From contig JAUWRZ010000003.1 in NCBI GenBank assembly GCA_030610325.1, positions 1 to 17,413 of the forward strand: a DNA stretch of 17,413 bases. The letters are read 5' to 3'. Below the pieces are notes generated by a model that saw nothing but the letters and a program-made list of their open reading frames with translations, searched no databases and was not told the DNA's origin. The position numbers and the translations under genes were made by a program. The stretch is from Sulfurimonadaceae bacterium. GTDB taxonomy: Bacteria; Campylobacterota; Campylobacteria; Campylobacterales; Sulfurimonadaceae. Of this stretch, positions 1 to 5,963 are shown in pieces (the first letter of the stretch is position 1; each line of letters opens with the position of its first letter).

Positions 1-2
1 AA

Positions 3-50
3 AAAGAGGCGGTAACTGTTGCCGATAAGAATATAGATCAAGCATCTTAA
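3..50 (+). CDS. 3' end of an unidentified gene (partial)
   Basis: The first bases hold an open frame that ends in TAA at 48-50 and reads KEAVTVADKNIDQAS before the stop. The composition looks like a real acidic C-terminus, and the other two forward frames stop within the first 27 bases. Fifteen codons are too few to assign a family, and the body of the gene lies outside the window. The nearest downstream feature on this strand is a hairpin and the 64-base repeat at 156-219, which is also how the exporter gene ending at 14168 is followed. Confidence 0.35.
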   Translation, partial: KEAVTVADKNIDQAS

Positions 51-122
51 GTCTATCATGTGCTTCGAAATGGCACATAATGCACATAACACACGTCTTC
101 GGAAACGGAGAGTTCTAGGAGT

Positions 123-144
123 GCTGACCTTTGGCACTCTCCAC
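123..144 (+). other. Small hairpin upstream of repeat copy 1
   Basis: GAGTGC and GCACTC form a 6-base-pair stem around a 9-base loop, roughly 70-95 bases after the stop of the partial first gene. No T run follows, so as an intrinsic terminator it would be weak. A different short hairpin (14177-14196) occupies the equivalent place before repeat copy 2. Confidence 0.4.
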
Positions 145-155
145 TATGACTCCCG

Positions 156-219
156 AACTGCGGAGGCAAAGCCTTCCGATTCCAAACCTTATAAAGCGAT
201 CACAACTCTTGACTTAATG
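156..219. repeat. Intergenic repeat, copy 1 (64 bases)
   Basis: This copy matches 14205-14268 at 61 of 64 positions without gaps (differences T/C, A/G and A/G). It contains an internal hairpin: CGGAGGC, loop AAA, GCCTTCCG, with one bulged T (161-178). It lies between convergent genes, and its right end contains the last codon (His) and TAA stop of the DTW-domain gene on the minus strand. Read on the minus strand both copies stay open through the repeat and encode FGIGRLCLRS, which may only reflect lack of stops. The identity is far above chance for intergenic DNA, so it is probably a member of a genome-wide repeat family. I do not recognise a named family. Confidence 0.85.
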
Positions 220-900
220 GGTATTGGGGCGACGTCTCTTGAAACGTACAGAGTTCTTGTAGCCGATGCCCGAGTCATCAATACAACTCTGCTGATAACG
301 TATCATCGCCTTGAACGGGTCTAAAAAAGCATTCAGGCCCTGCTCTCCTATCTGCTCATCCGCATTAGCCTCCAACAGCTCCAGCACACAAAGCGTCGAC
401 TCTATTGTAGAGAGGCAGTAATCCGCGGGCTGCTGTTTTATCTCAAACTGTGAAGTGCGGGTATGTTCAAAACTTATGTGTGGCAACTGCTGCAGGTTCT
501 CACTCATACGCAGCATCTTTTTAGAGATATCCCAGGTCGCATCAAGGATAAAGACCACAGTCTCCTTCTCATCGTCTATAATACTGTTCTCATTAAGCAG
601 TATGCTCTTTTTTGAGGGGTAAAGTAGATAACAGTTGTTGCTGGGGTCATCGATAAGTTCGTTTATGCGTCTATGTCGTGAGAAGTCGATGTCGATATGA
701 AGTTCTGAGTTGTTCAGGGAGAGATGTGTAAGGTGTCCCGTACCGTTTTTGATCTTCTTAAACTCTTTGGGATGCATCAGGACAACAAACTTTGTCCGTG
801 TTGAGATAGGTCGTACAGAAGAACACATACAGCTGCTTTTGGGACGATAGCAACGATAACACTTCTCGCGTACTTCTAAAGTGGCCGCACCATCACCCAA
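214..900 (-). CDS. DTW-domain tRNA-uridine aminocarboxypropyltransferase
   Basis: The family (bacterial TapT/YfiP) transfers the 3-amino-3-carboxypropyl group of S-adenosylmethionine to a tRNA uridine, making acp3U at position 47 in E. coli. The 228-residue protein shows the hallmarks in order: an N-terminal zinc-type cluster with Cys14, Cys17, Cys24 and Cys26; LMHPKEFKK followed by NGTGHL (about 41-57); the diagnostic DATW at 120-123; and an R...QPAD...LSTIE block (149-167). The start is TTG at 900: a stop lies five codons upstream in frame, GGAG sits 7 bases before the TTG, and no in-frame ATG precedes the Cys cluster. The stop lies inside repeat copy 1, so the extreme C-terminus may have been reset by that element. 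It probably shares a transcript with the small gene 49 bases upstream. The family call is firm; the exact tRNA position is inferred. Confidence 0.88.
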   Translation of the reverse strand: MGDGAATLEVREKCYRCYRPKSSCMCSSVRPISTRTKFVVLMHPKEFKKIKNGTGHLTHLSLNNSELHIDIDFSRHRRINELIDDPSNNCYLLYPSKKSILLNENSIIDDEKETVVFILDATWDISKKMLRMSENLQQLPHISFEHTRTSQFEIKQQPADYCLSTIESTLCVLELLEANADEQIGEQGLNAFLDPFKAMIRYQQSCIDDSGIGYKNSVRFKRRRPNTH

Positions 901-949
901 AGATGTTCTCCATCAAATATATCTACCAGATAAGTAGAAGTCCAGCCTG

Positions 950-1135
950 TTACAGACGCAGGCTTAACCAGGATGACGCATTGTAAAAGTCCAGCCCGCT
1001 TTGATTCCACTTGTCTCGTTCACCATGACGTGAGTGTAGTTTACCATCGATCATCATGTATTGTATCTCAGTGACGCTACTCGTCAACTTCTTACCTTCT
1101 TCTAACGCTTTGAAGACTGCTTCTCTACTTTCCAT
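950..1135 (-). CDS. Small orphan protein, 61 aa, family not recognised
   Basis: A short but credible gene: AAGGA lies 5 bases before the ATG, and the DTW gene follows 49 bases downstream on the same strand. The N-terminus REAVFKALEEGKKL, then a Tyr-containing strand, a DGKLHSRHGERD turn and a C-terminal aromatic NASSW, follows the loose pattern of small single-domain proteins such as the DUF2829 group (A..aL..Gkkv....y....dg....W). That resemblance is weak, and I would not assign function from it. There are no membrane segments or signal peptide. Just upstream is an AT-rich inverted repeat (1158-1180) that could separate it from the cold-shock gene. Confidence 0.6.
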   Translation of the reverse strand: MESREAVFKALEEGKKLTSSVTEIQYMMIDGKLHSRHGERDKWNQSGLDFYNASSWLSLRL

Positions 1136-1157
1136 ATGAATCCTTTGACCAGCTCTG

Positions 1158-1180
1158 AAAAAGATCTACCCCATCTTTTT
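1158..1180 (-). terminator. AT-rich hairpin with T run, possible bidirectional terminator
   Basis: AAAAAGAT and ATCTTTTT form a perfect 8-base-pair stem around a 7-base loop. In either direction the 3' arm ends in TTTTT, so it could act as a weak terminator, most usefully for the cold-shock gene whose stop is about 50 bases away. The low GC of the stem limits confidence. Confidence 0.4.
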
Positions 1181-1196
1181 GTGGAACTGTCCAGAG

Positions 1197-1218
1197 ACGG
1201 GCAAAGTCATTTGCCCGT
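1197..1218 (-). terminator. Strong hairpin after the cold-shock gene
   Basis: ACGGGCAAA and TTTGCCCGT pair perfectly over 9 bases around a 4-base loop, starting 10 bases after the csp stop. No T run follows immediately, but the T-tract hairpin at 1158-1180 lies just beyond, so the two together plausibly end the csp transcript or protect its 3' end. Confidence 0.55.
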
Positions 1219-1227
1219 ACTAAAGAT

Positions 1228-1446
1228 CTAGAGAGGTTCGACGTTTTCGGCCTGTGGACCTTTTTCGCCTTCACCAATGGTAAAAGTCACTTTTTGACCC
1301 TCATTAAGAGAGACACGGTCGTAACCATTGCTGTTGATCTGACGATAATGTACGAATACATCTTTGCCGCCATTTTCTTGTTCAATAAATCCGAAACCTT
1401 TGTCGCTGTTGAACCATTTTACAGTTCCGTTTACTTGTTCTGCCAT
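1228..1446 (-). CDS. Cold-shock protein (CspA family)
   Basis: A 72-residue single cold-shock domain, the usual length. It binds single-stranded RNA and DNA and acts as an RNA chaperone that loosens mRNA structure. RNP1 is KGFGFI (16-21) and RNP2 is VFVHY (30-34), with Trp11 and Phe12 completing the aromatic nucleic-acid-binding face. The normally small residue after the RNP2 aromatic is replaced by [10 protein letters not shown], a slightly unusual loop. AAGGA lies 7 bases before the ATG. The 203-base gap upstream leaves room for a long 5' leader, which many csp mRNAs use for temperature control, but I cannot demonstrate a thermosensor here. A strong hairpin follows the stop. Confidence 0.95.
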   Translation of the reverse strand: MAEQVNGTVKWFNSDKGFGFIEQENGGKDVFVHYRQINSNGYDRVSLNEGQKVTFTIGEGEKGPQAENVEPL

Positions 1447-1561
1447 TGCAAAATCCTTTTGATTGTATACACTCCGTTGCAGAAGTGGTCGAAAATATAA
1501 TGTGGAGTATTCTTTAGGTGTATCATACTGTTAACGAAAGGTCATCAATAAAAAGCAAGCC

Positions 1562-1586
1562 AAAGATGAGACTCTAAATCATCTTT
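1562..1586 (-). other. Inverted repeat in the csp upstream region
   Basis: AAAGATGA and TCATCTTT form a perfect 8-base-pair inverted repeat with a 9-base spacer. It lies about 65 bases after the methyltransferase stop on the minus strand and before the likely csp promoter region, so it could be a weak terminator for the methyltransferase gene. No adjacent T run is present, only TTTTT about 8 bases further on. Confidence 0.3.
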
Positions 1587-1649
1587 CAATGGCCGAATAA
1601 TAGCTGAAAAATCAACAAATGGCAAGGAAGGACAAAGGGGGTCGCCTCT

Positions 1650-2444
1650 TTACCCGCTCTGTTTTGGACTTCTAGATCTGAACTGATACATCAAAATCGA
1701 TGCCGCAACACCGACATTAAAGCTTTTGACCCCAGTTGCCATCTCGATCTCTACTGACACATCACATTCACGCAGTACCTCTTGCGAGATCCCTTTACCC
1801 TCATGCCCCATCAAGAGGACCCATCTATCTGGTACTTCAACGTCAGAGAGGGGGATGGACGCTTCGGTGACTTCAGCGGCAAATATCTTATAACCATCTG
1901 CTTTTAGAGCACTCAGTGTTGTAAAGATATCATCATAGAGATGCATATCCAATCGGCTTACATACCCCATAGAGACTCGCAGAGCACGTCTTCCGTAAGG
2001 ATGCGGTCCCTGTCTCGGTAAGAGGTAAGAGTTCACTCCCATTGCTGCTGCGCTTCGTGCAATAGAGCCTATGTTCTCGGTTGAGGAGATCTCATCTAGC
2101 ATGATGATATGCTCACCCATCTCACTCAATGGTGTAGTCTCCGGACGGACCCCATGCATCATGACGTTATGGTGGACCCTGTGTCCGACTATCTTCTCTA
2201 TCTGGCTTTTAGGTGCCACATAAAGTCGCGGAATGGCTTTTTTCGAGATCGACTCTGAGAACTCATCATAATAAGCTTGTGTAGCAAGAATGCTTTTTAC
2301 TTCGATAGTCGTCTCTAAAAGCATGTTCACTACTTTTGGACTGTCTGCAATAAAGCTGTTGTCCTGTGTAAAAGCGTTGTCTCGTAACTGGCGATATATG
2401 GCTAATGAGGGTCTGTCTATATCTTCTATCTCTATGAGGTCCAT
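1650..2444 (-). CDS. TrmH/SpoU-family RNA 2'-O-methyltransferase
   Basis: A SPOUT-class methyltransferase that transfers a methyl group from S-adenosylmethionine to a ribose 2'-OH in tRNA or rRNA. All three family motifs are present: motif 1 LDEISSTENIGSIARSAAAM (116-135, with Asn124 and catalytic Arg130), motif 2 LMGHEGKGIS (211-220) and motif 3 IEMATGVKSFNVGVAASIL (233-251), the last two making the knotted cofactor pocket. The first 90 or so residues are the expected size for an N-terminal substrate-binding domain. Its 264 residues are typical. The ATG at 2444 has only a distant AAAGG 13 bases upstream, so initiation may be inefficient or a little downstream. The particular RNA target cannot be read from sequence. 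It is separated from the glycosyltransferase by a probable terminator. Confidence 0.9.
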   Translation of the reverse strand: MDLIEIEDIDRPSLAIYRQLRDNAFTQDNSFIADSPKVVNMLLETTIEVKSILATQAYYDEFSESISKKAIPRLYVAPKSQIEKIVGHRVHHNVMMHGVRPETTPLSEMGEHIIMLDEISSTENIGSIARSAAAMGVNSYLLPRQGPHPYGRRALRVSMGYVSRLDMHLYDDIFTTLSALKADGYKIFAAEVTEASIPLSDVEVPDRWVLLMGHEGKGISQEVLRECDVSVEIEMATGVKSFNVGVAASILMYQFRSRSPKQSG

Positions 2445-2506
2445 CTGCTGTTAAGTACCTTTGGTCTGTTCTGGATGATCGTGAGTGGGATTGTACAATG
2501 ATCTAT

Positions 2507-2553
2507 CGAAAGAAAAGAAGAGAGGAGCAGGAGTCGATCCCATGATAGGGATC
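2507..2553 (-). terminator. Probable terminator after the sugar-phosphate transferase
   Basis: GATCCC and GGGATC form a 6-base-pair stem with a 6-base loop (2536-2553), starting 17 bases after the stop of the transferase. On the minus strand it is followed by a long pyrimidine run rich in T, with CTTCTTTTCTTT near its end. The distance from stem to T-rich part is longer than ideal. Confidence 0.4.
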
Positions 2554-2570
2554 AGGATAGGAGGCTATGC

Positions 2571-3635
2571 TTAGTGTGTTGCGAGATTACTCTTCTTATG
2601 CTTACGTATCGCGGGAACAGCTGTCGGCTCTTTTTTGGTCTTTGGACGTCTCTGAATACGCTGATCGAAGAAGTTCAAAAAGAGATAGAACATAACTGCG
2701 AAAAGGATGAGTGTAAGGACGTTCTCTTCCTGACCTAGTTGATAACCAATGATCGAGAAGGCAAACTGGATTGAGACCATCAGTTTGACGGTGAACATCA
2801 CATCCATCTTCGTCTTATAGAGGAAATGGTGTAGATGGTTCTTGTCTGCAGTGAACGGTGAAAGACCCCGCTGTATCCGGCGTGTCATCACCATAAAAGT
2901 ATCTAGTAGTGGAAGTGCCGCAATAAAGAGTACCGCTCCAGGAGTGACATACGCCAATGCTTTGATACTTAAGAGCGCGATGACAAGACCCAGCGTCAAT
3001 GAGCCACTGTCACCCATGAAGATCTTCGCCGGTCTCCAGTTAAAAGCAAGGAAAGCTGCGATAGTAGCCATAAAAGTAGAAGCGAGTGTGATCATCACTG
3101 CATCACCGTGCAGTAGACCGATGGCTAAAAATGCGCCTAACATCACAAAGACGATAGAACCGGCAAGTCCATCCAGACCATCGACAAGGTTCACCGCATT
3201 GGTAAGACCAGCCACTGCCAAAAAGGTAAACGGTAAGACCAGCAGATACGGTAACGGGACTTCATACCCAAAGTATGAACCAAGTGAGAAGATCGCAATA
3301 TCGTTCATATAGAGGATAAACGTCGCGATAAAGATAAAGACAAACTTCAGTTTTGGCGATACGTCAAGCTTATCATCGAGAAGCCCGACAAGAAAGATGA
3401 CAGCGATCGCCAGATAGATATAGTAGTACTCTACAAAGAATGTAAAGTCAAACAGCAGTGTGGATATCATGACAGCTGATACGAACCCTACTCCAGCTCC
3501 TCGGGGTATGGGCTTTTTATGGACACTGCGTGCATTTGGTATATCTACGAATCCCAACTTTTCCGCATAACGGATCAGGAGAAAGACAAAAGTGAACGAT
3601 AAGACGAAGCTTGATGCTATTAGTAAGTAATTCAT
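2571..3635 (-). CDS. WecA/MraY-type polyprenyl-phosphate sugar-1-phosphate transferase
   Basis: An integral inner-membrane enzyme that moves a (N-acetyl)hexosamine-1-phosphate from a UDP-sugar to undecaprenyl phosphate, the first step of a lipid-linked glycan. The 354-residue protein has about ten hydrophobic segments and the family's cytoplasmic motifs in order: DIPNARSVHKKPIPRGAG (31-48), GLLDDKLDVSP (84-94, Mg-binding Asp pair), NAVNLVDGLDGLAGS (146-160), MGDSGS (207-212) and RRIQRGLSPF...HLHHFL (252-272). HLHH near the UDP-sugar site favours the WecA/WbpL branch over MraY. No other glycan genes are nearby, so the product (O-antigen, capsule or protein glycan) is unknown. The start matches the family N-terminus. 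There is no Shine-Dalgarno sequence; a TATAAT 7 bases before the ATG suggests a leaderless message. Confidence 0.9.
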   Translation of the reverse strand: MNYLLIASSFVLSFTFVFLLIRYAEKLGFVDIPNARSVHKKPIPRGAGVGFVSAVMISTLLFDFTFFVEYYYIYLAIAVIFLVGLLDDKLDVSPKLKFVFIFIATFILYMNDIAIFSLGSYFGYEVPLPYLLVLPFTFLAVAGLTNAVNLVDGLDGLAGSIVFVMLGAFLAIGLLHGDAVMITLASTFMATIAAFLAFNWRPAKIFMGDSGSLTLGLVIALLSIKALAYVTPGAVLFIAALPLLDTFMVMTRRIQRGLSPFTADKNHLHHFLYKTKMDVMFTVKLMVSIQFAFSIIGYQLGQEENVLTLILFAVMFYLFLNFFDQRIQRRPKTKKEPTAVPAIRKHKKSNLATH

Positions 3636-3642
3636 AGAAAAT

Positions 3643-3648
3643 ATTATA
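3643..3648 (-). promoter_or_regulatory. -10 box placed for a leaderless mRNA
   Basis: A perfect TATAAT on the minus strand ends 7 bases before the ATG at 3635, so transcription would start at or next to the start codon. No ribosome binding site occurs at normal spacing. There is no recognisable -35. Confidence 0.5.
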
Positions 3649-3678
3649 ATCCGTTAAATATTAATATAACCTAAATAA

Positions 3679-3699
3679 ATTATATTTTAACAGTTAAAA
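3679..3699 (-). promoter_or_regulatory. Alternative -10 box with adjoining dyad
   Basis: A second TATAAT (3679-3684, minus strand) is abutted upstream by an inverted repeat, TTTTAAC and GTTAAAA around one base (3685-3699). It would give a leader of about 37 bases for the transferase gene. The dyad could be an operator or simply AT-rich promoter DNA. Confidence 0.35.
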
Positions 3700-3737
3700 A
3701 CATAAAACCTCTCTGCTAAATATTCTGTCACCTGCTT

Positions 3738-4298
3738 TTACTCACAATATGTAGCTAGTAGGCCCGCTTTTAGTCCCAGATAAGCCTCTTCCCCGACAAG
3801 CTTTTTAACGATTTGAAGACCAAAGCACAGTGCCGTACCAGGACCACGAGAAGTCATGACATTACCATCTTCTATGACCTGTGCTTTATCACCCTGATAA
3901 CCTTCAGTACGGATCTTCTCCTCTGCCGAAGGGTAACAGGTAAAGTTCTCTTTCAAGACACCCGCAGTGTTGAGTGCGTAAGGAGCAGCACAGATCGCTC
4001 CGATCTGTTTACCCTGAGCATCCATCTCTTTTAACAGACTCTGTACGTTCTCATCCTCCGCGAGGACATCTGTACCACCCCAGCCACCGGGAAGGACGAT
4101 CATATCTATCGCATCTACAGTGATACCAGAGAGAGCTCTGTCACACTTAAGCGTGATACCATTTCCCCCAGTCACTTCAAGCTCCGACTTGACTGCGGCG
4201 ACGATCACCTCTATCTCCGCGCGGCGCATGACATCGATCAGCGCGACCGCCTCTAACTCTTCGAATCCTTCTGCTATAGGTACTAATACTGTAGGCAT
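3738..4298 (-). CDS. DJ-1/PfpI family protein (YajL-like)
   Basis: A 186-residue member of the DJ-1/YajL branch, cytoplasmic proteins tied to resistance to oxidative and carbonyl stress; a deglycase activity has been claimed and disputed. The nucleophile elbow is IGAICAAPYAL with Cys103. Glu14 in GFEELEA is the residue that normally hydrogen-bonds the reactive Cys, and LPGGWGG (69-75) is the glycine-rich turn. The length is normal. GGAGA lies 6-7 bases upstream of the ATG. The region after the stop is AT-rich and holds the transferase promoter. It is transcribed in the same direction as efp, but a hairpin lies between them, so separate transcription is likely. Confidence 0.9.
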   Translation of the reverse strand: MPTVLVPIAEGFEELEAVALIDVMRRAEIEVIVAAVKSELEVTGGNGITLKCDRALSGITVDAIDMIVLPGGWGGTDVLAEDENVQSLLKEMDAQGKQIGAICAAPYALNTAGVLKENFTCYPSAEEKIRTEGYQGDKAQVIEDGNVMTSRGPGTALCFGLQIVKKLVGEEAYLGLKAGLLATYCE

Positions 4299-4360
4299 CT
4301 TACTTCTCCATAATCATTGATGGGAGATTGTAGCGTAAGAATAGAAAGTCAGTCATAAAT

Positions 4361-4390
4361 AAAACGGGGGACAAGAGCCAGGCTCTTGTC
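4361..4390 (-). terminator. efp terminator
   Basis: GACAAGAGC and GCTCTTGTC pair perfectly over 9 bases around CAG (4370-4390), starting 10 bases after the efp stop. On the minus strand the hairpin is followed by CCCCCGTTTTATTTAT, a T-rich tail after a short C run, compatible with an intrinsic terminator. Confidence 0.65.
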
Positions 4391-4400
4391 AGATGAGAGG

Positions 4401-4967
4401 TTACTTTACTTTTTCGCTGTATTCACCATCAACGGTATTGACTTTGATGGTATCACCTTCGAGGATGTGGTAAGGGACCTGGACGACTGCTCCCGTCTCA
4501 AGTGTCGCTGGTTTCTTTGAACCACTAGAGGTATCACCCTTGAAGTTTGGCGGTGTCTCCACGATCTTAAGTTCCATCACGGCAGGAGCTTCTACACTGA
4601 TAGCTTTACCATTATGGAAGATCATATCTACATTGGTACCGTCTTTGATCCACTTCATCGCATCTTCACACTGCTCATAAGTCAGACCCAGCTGATCATA
4701 AGTCTCATTATCCATAAACTGCAGCATATCGCCATCATCATAAAGATACTGCATCGTCTTGTGTTCCATATCTGGTACTACGAACTTGTCACCGGCATGG
4801 ACAGTCTTCTCTATGACCTTACCATTGACAAAACTTTTGACTTTCATACGGACAAATGCTGCACCCTTACCCGGCTTTACATGTTGAAACTCTACCACTT
4901 TATAAGGAACGCTGCTGATCTCCATACGTACGTTCTTTTTGATGTCACTCATCCCTATCGTCGCCAT
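4401..4967 (-). CDS. efp: Translation elongation factor P
   Basis: EF-P binds between the P and E sites of the ribosome and relieves stalling at polyproline stretches. The 188-residue protein has the KOW-like N-terminal domain with the exposed loop [11 protein letters not shown], whose Lys34 is the position modified (beta-lysylated in E. coli), then two OB domains ending [19 protein letters not shown]. The C-terminal segments [11 protein letters not shown] and [15 protein letters not shown] are near signature. The start is ATG at 4967: GGAGA sits 5 bases before it, the encoded length equals the family norm, and a longer TTG start at 4979 would overlap that ribosome binding site. The loop and C-terminal block resemble Campylobacterota EF-P. 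No EpmA/EpmB modification gene is in the window. Confidence 0.97.
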   Translation of the reverse strand: MATIGMSDIKKNVRMEISSVPYKVVEFQHVKPGKGAAFVRMKVKSFVNGKVIEKTVHAGDKFVVPDMEHKTMQYLYDDGDMLQFMDNETYDQLGLTYEQCEDAMKWIKDGTNVDMIFHNGKAISVEAPAVMELKIVETPPNFKGDTSSGSKKPATLETGAVVQVPYHILEGDTIKVNTVDGEYSEKVK

Positions 4968-4990
4968 GCTCTTCTCCAAACTTTTTTGCG

Positions 4991-5019
4991 ATTTTATCTA
5001 AAACCAGCACTATTATCAA
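4991..5019 (-). promoter_or_regulatory. efp promoter
   Basis: On the minus strand TTGATA (5014-5019) and TAAAAT (4991-4996) are separated by exactly 17 bases, a good sigma70-type match. The predicted start gives a leader of about 18 bases containing the GGAGA site. Confidence 0.65.
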
Positions 5020-5025
5020 ACATCT

Positions 5026-5043
5026 TGTCAAACTATTTTGACA
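5026..5043. promoter_or_regulatory. Dyad between divergent promoters
   Basis: TGTCAAA and TTTGACA form a perfect 7-base inverted repeat around CTAT. The right arm contains the -35 TTGACA of the plus-strand promoter, and the left arm lies 7 bases upstream of the efp -35. It could be an operator, or the symmetry could come from a -35 box by chance. Confidence 0.4.
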
Positions 5044-5066
5044 TTTACTCTTACTTTATATATAAT
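5038..5066 (+). promoter_or_regulatory. Near-perfect sigma70 promoter for the orphan secreted/membrane pair
   Basis: TTGACA (5038-5043) and TATAAT (5061-5066), both full consensus, are spaced by 17 bases. Transcription should start near 5073, giving a leader of about 23 bases with AGGAG at 5084-5088. Confidence 0.85.
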
Positions 5067-5095
5067 CATCTCAAAAACTGCGCAGGAGTAGAAAG

Positions 5096-5959
5096 ATGTC
5101 TCATCACTCAAAGTCACTGCTACTGCTACTTACACTCTTGGCGACATTGTCCCACTTACACGCTCAAACAGCACAGCCAAAAAGTACTGAGTTGAAGTTT
5201 TTCGACCAGACACTCCCTAAAGACAGCTTTATCCACTCACACTATTATGATGAGATACCATATAGTTTCTTGACAGTAAAAAGTGATGACCGTACTAAAA
5301 AGACCAGTCAAAAAGCGATCTTGATCAAGCTTTTCTTTAACACCAAAGTAAAGATCAAAAAACTTAAAGTGGTCTCATCAGACGAGACCAATATGACACA
5401 CCCGGTCGAACGAATACATCTCTTTGATCACTCGAAGTCTTGTCAAAAAGAGGATCATGAATACCAGAACATCATCTATTTTGACAAAGAGACAGATAGG
5501 CTTGATGTCCATGTCCACCCAGATCCTCACGTAAAAGATATCAAACTTAAAGTCACGGCCTATGGTCTAAGCAAGCAGAGTGTCTTTCACATCACCAGAC
5601 ATCTGCTCTCCACACGCGATGACCCCGCCCAGAACGAACTGCTACTTAAAAACTTATACAAAGAGGGGTATACGACCGTACTCTCACTACTGAAATATGA
5701 GAAGTATGATCGACTCTACCTACCCGAGCAGTCACTCTTTTACCTTCCCGATGACACTGACTTCTCAGTACCTCTACAGAAGATGGTCTCTCTAGTGCAA
5801 AAAGAGCATTACCTATCTGATAAAGGGACGAAAGCCATGCCAGACCGTGTCAAAAAAAGAAACTATCTTCTTTTTGTAGATAAAGAGAAGGTCCGTTTTC
5901 TAAAAAACGTCAATCCGCAAGAGAGTATAGTCATCAAGAAAATAGATCTGGCAGAGTAG
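5096..5959 (+). CDS. Secreted protein of unknown function
   Basis: The 287-residue product begins with a classical Sec signal peptide (positive start, LLLLLTLLATLSHL core, likely cleavage after LHA near residue 23), so it should be periplasmic or outer-membrane associated. The mature part is charged, Lys/Asp-rich and predicted mixed beta (about 30-165) then helical (about 165-285); I recognise no motif. One Cys in the mature chain rules out an internal disulfide, and there is no lipobox. AGGAG lies 7 bases before the ATG, under a consensus promoter. The next gene starts 4 bases after the stop, and the same 14-base string GAGTAGAAAGATGT spans both start codons (5086-5099 and 5954-5967), so the pair is almost certainly co-expressed and likely co-functional. 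Confidence 0.8.
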   Translation: MSHHSKSLLLLLTLLATLSHLHAQTAQPKSTELKFFDQTLPKDSFIHSHYYDEIPYSFLTVKSDDRTKKTSQKAILIKLFFNTKVKIKKLKVVSSDETNMTHPVERIHLFDHSKSCQKEDHEYQNIIYFDKETDRLDVHVHPDPHVKDIKLKVTAYGLSKQSVFHITRHLLSTRDDPAQNELLLKNLYKEGYTTVLSLLKYEKYDRLYLPEQSLFYLPDDTDFSVPLQKMVSLVQKEHYLSDKGTKAMPDRVKKRNYLLFVDKEKVRFLKNVNPQESIVIKKIDLAE

Positions 5960-5963
5960 AAAG

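Noticed and set aside
58..324. 88-codon plus-strand frame through repeat copy 1
   Set aside because: It overlaps the 3' end of the DTW gene and consists largely of hairpin and repeat DNA, with no ribosome binding site.
938..995. Repeated AAGTCCAGCC at the end of the 61-residue gene
   Set aside because: Only about ten bases with two copies; it could be a small local duplication, but too short to call a repeat.
1501..1540. Possible csp promoter on the minus strand with TTGATG and TATGAT
   Set aside because: The spacing of 15 bases is short and another TATATT lies nearer the gene, so I could not choose between them.
4614..5195. 193-codon plus-strand frame overlapping efp antisense and the start of the secreted-protein gene
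   Set aside because: It conflicts with efp and with the signal-peptide gene, and its residue composition is not protein-like.
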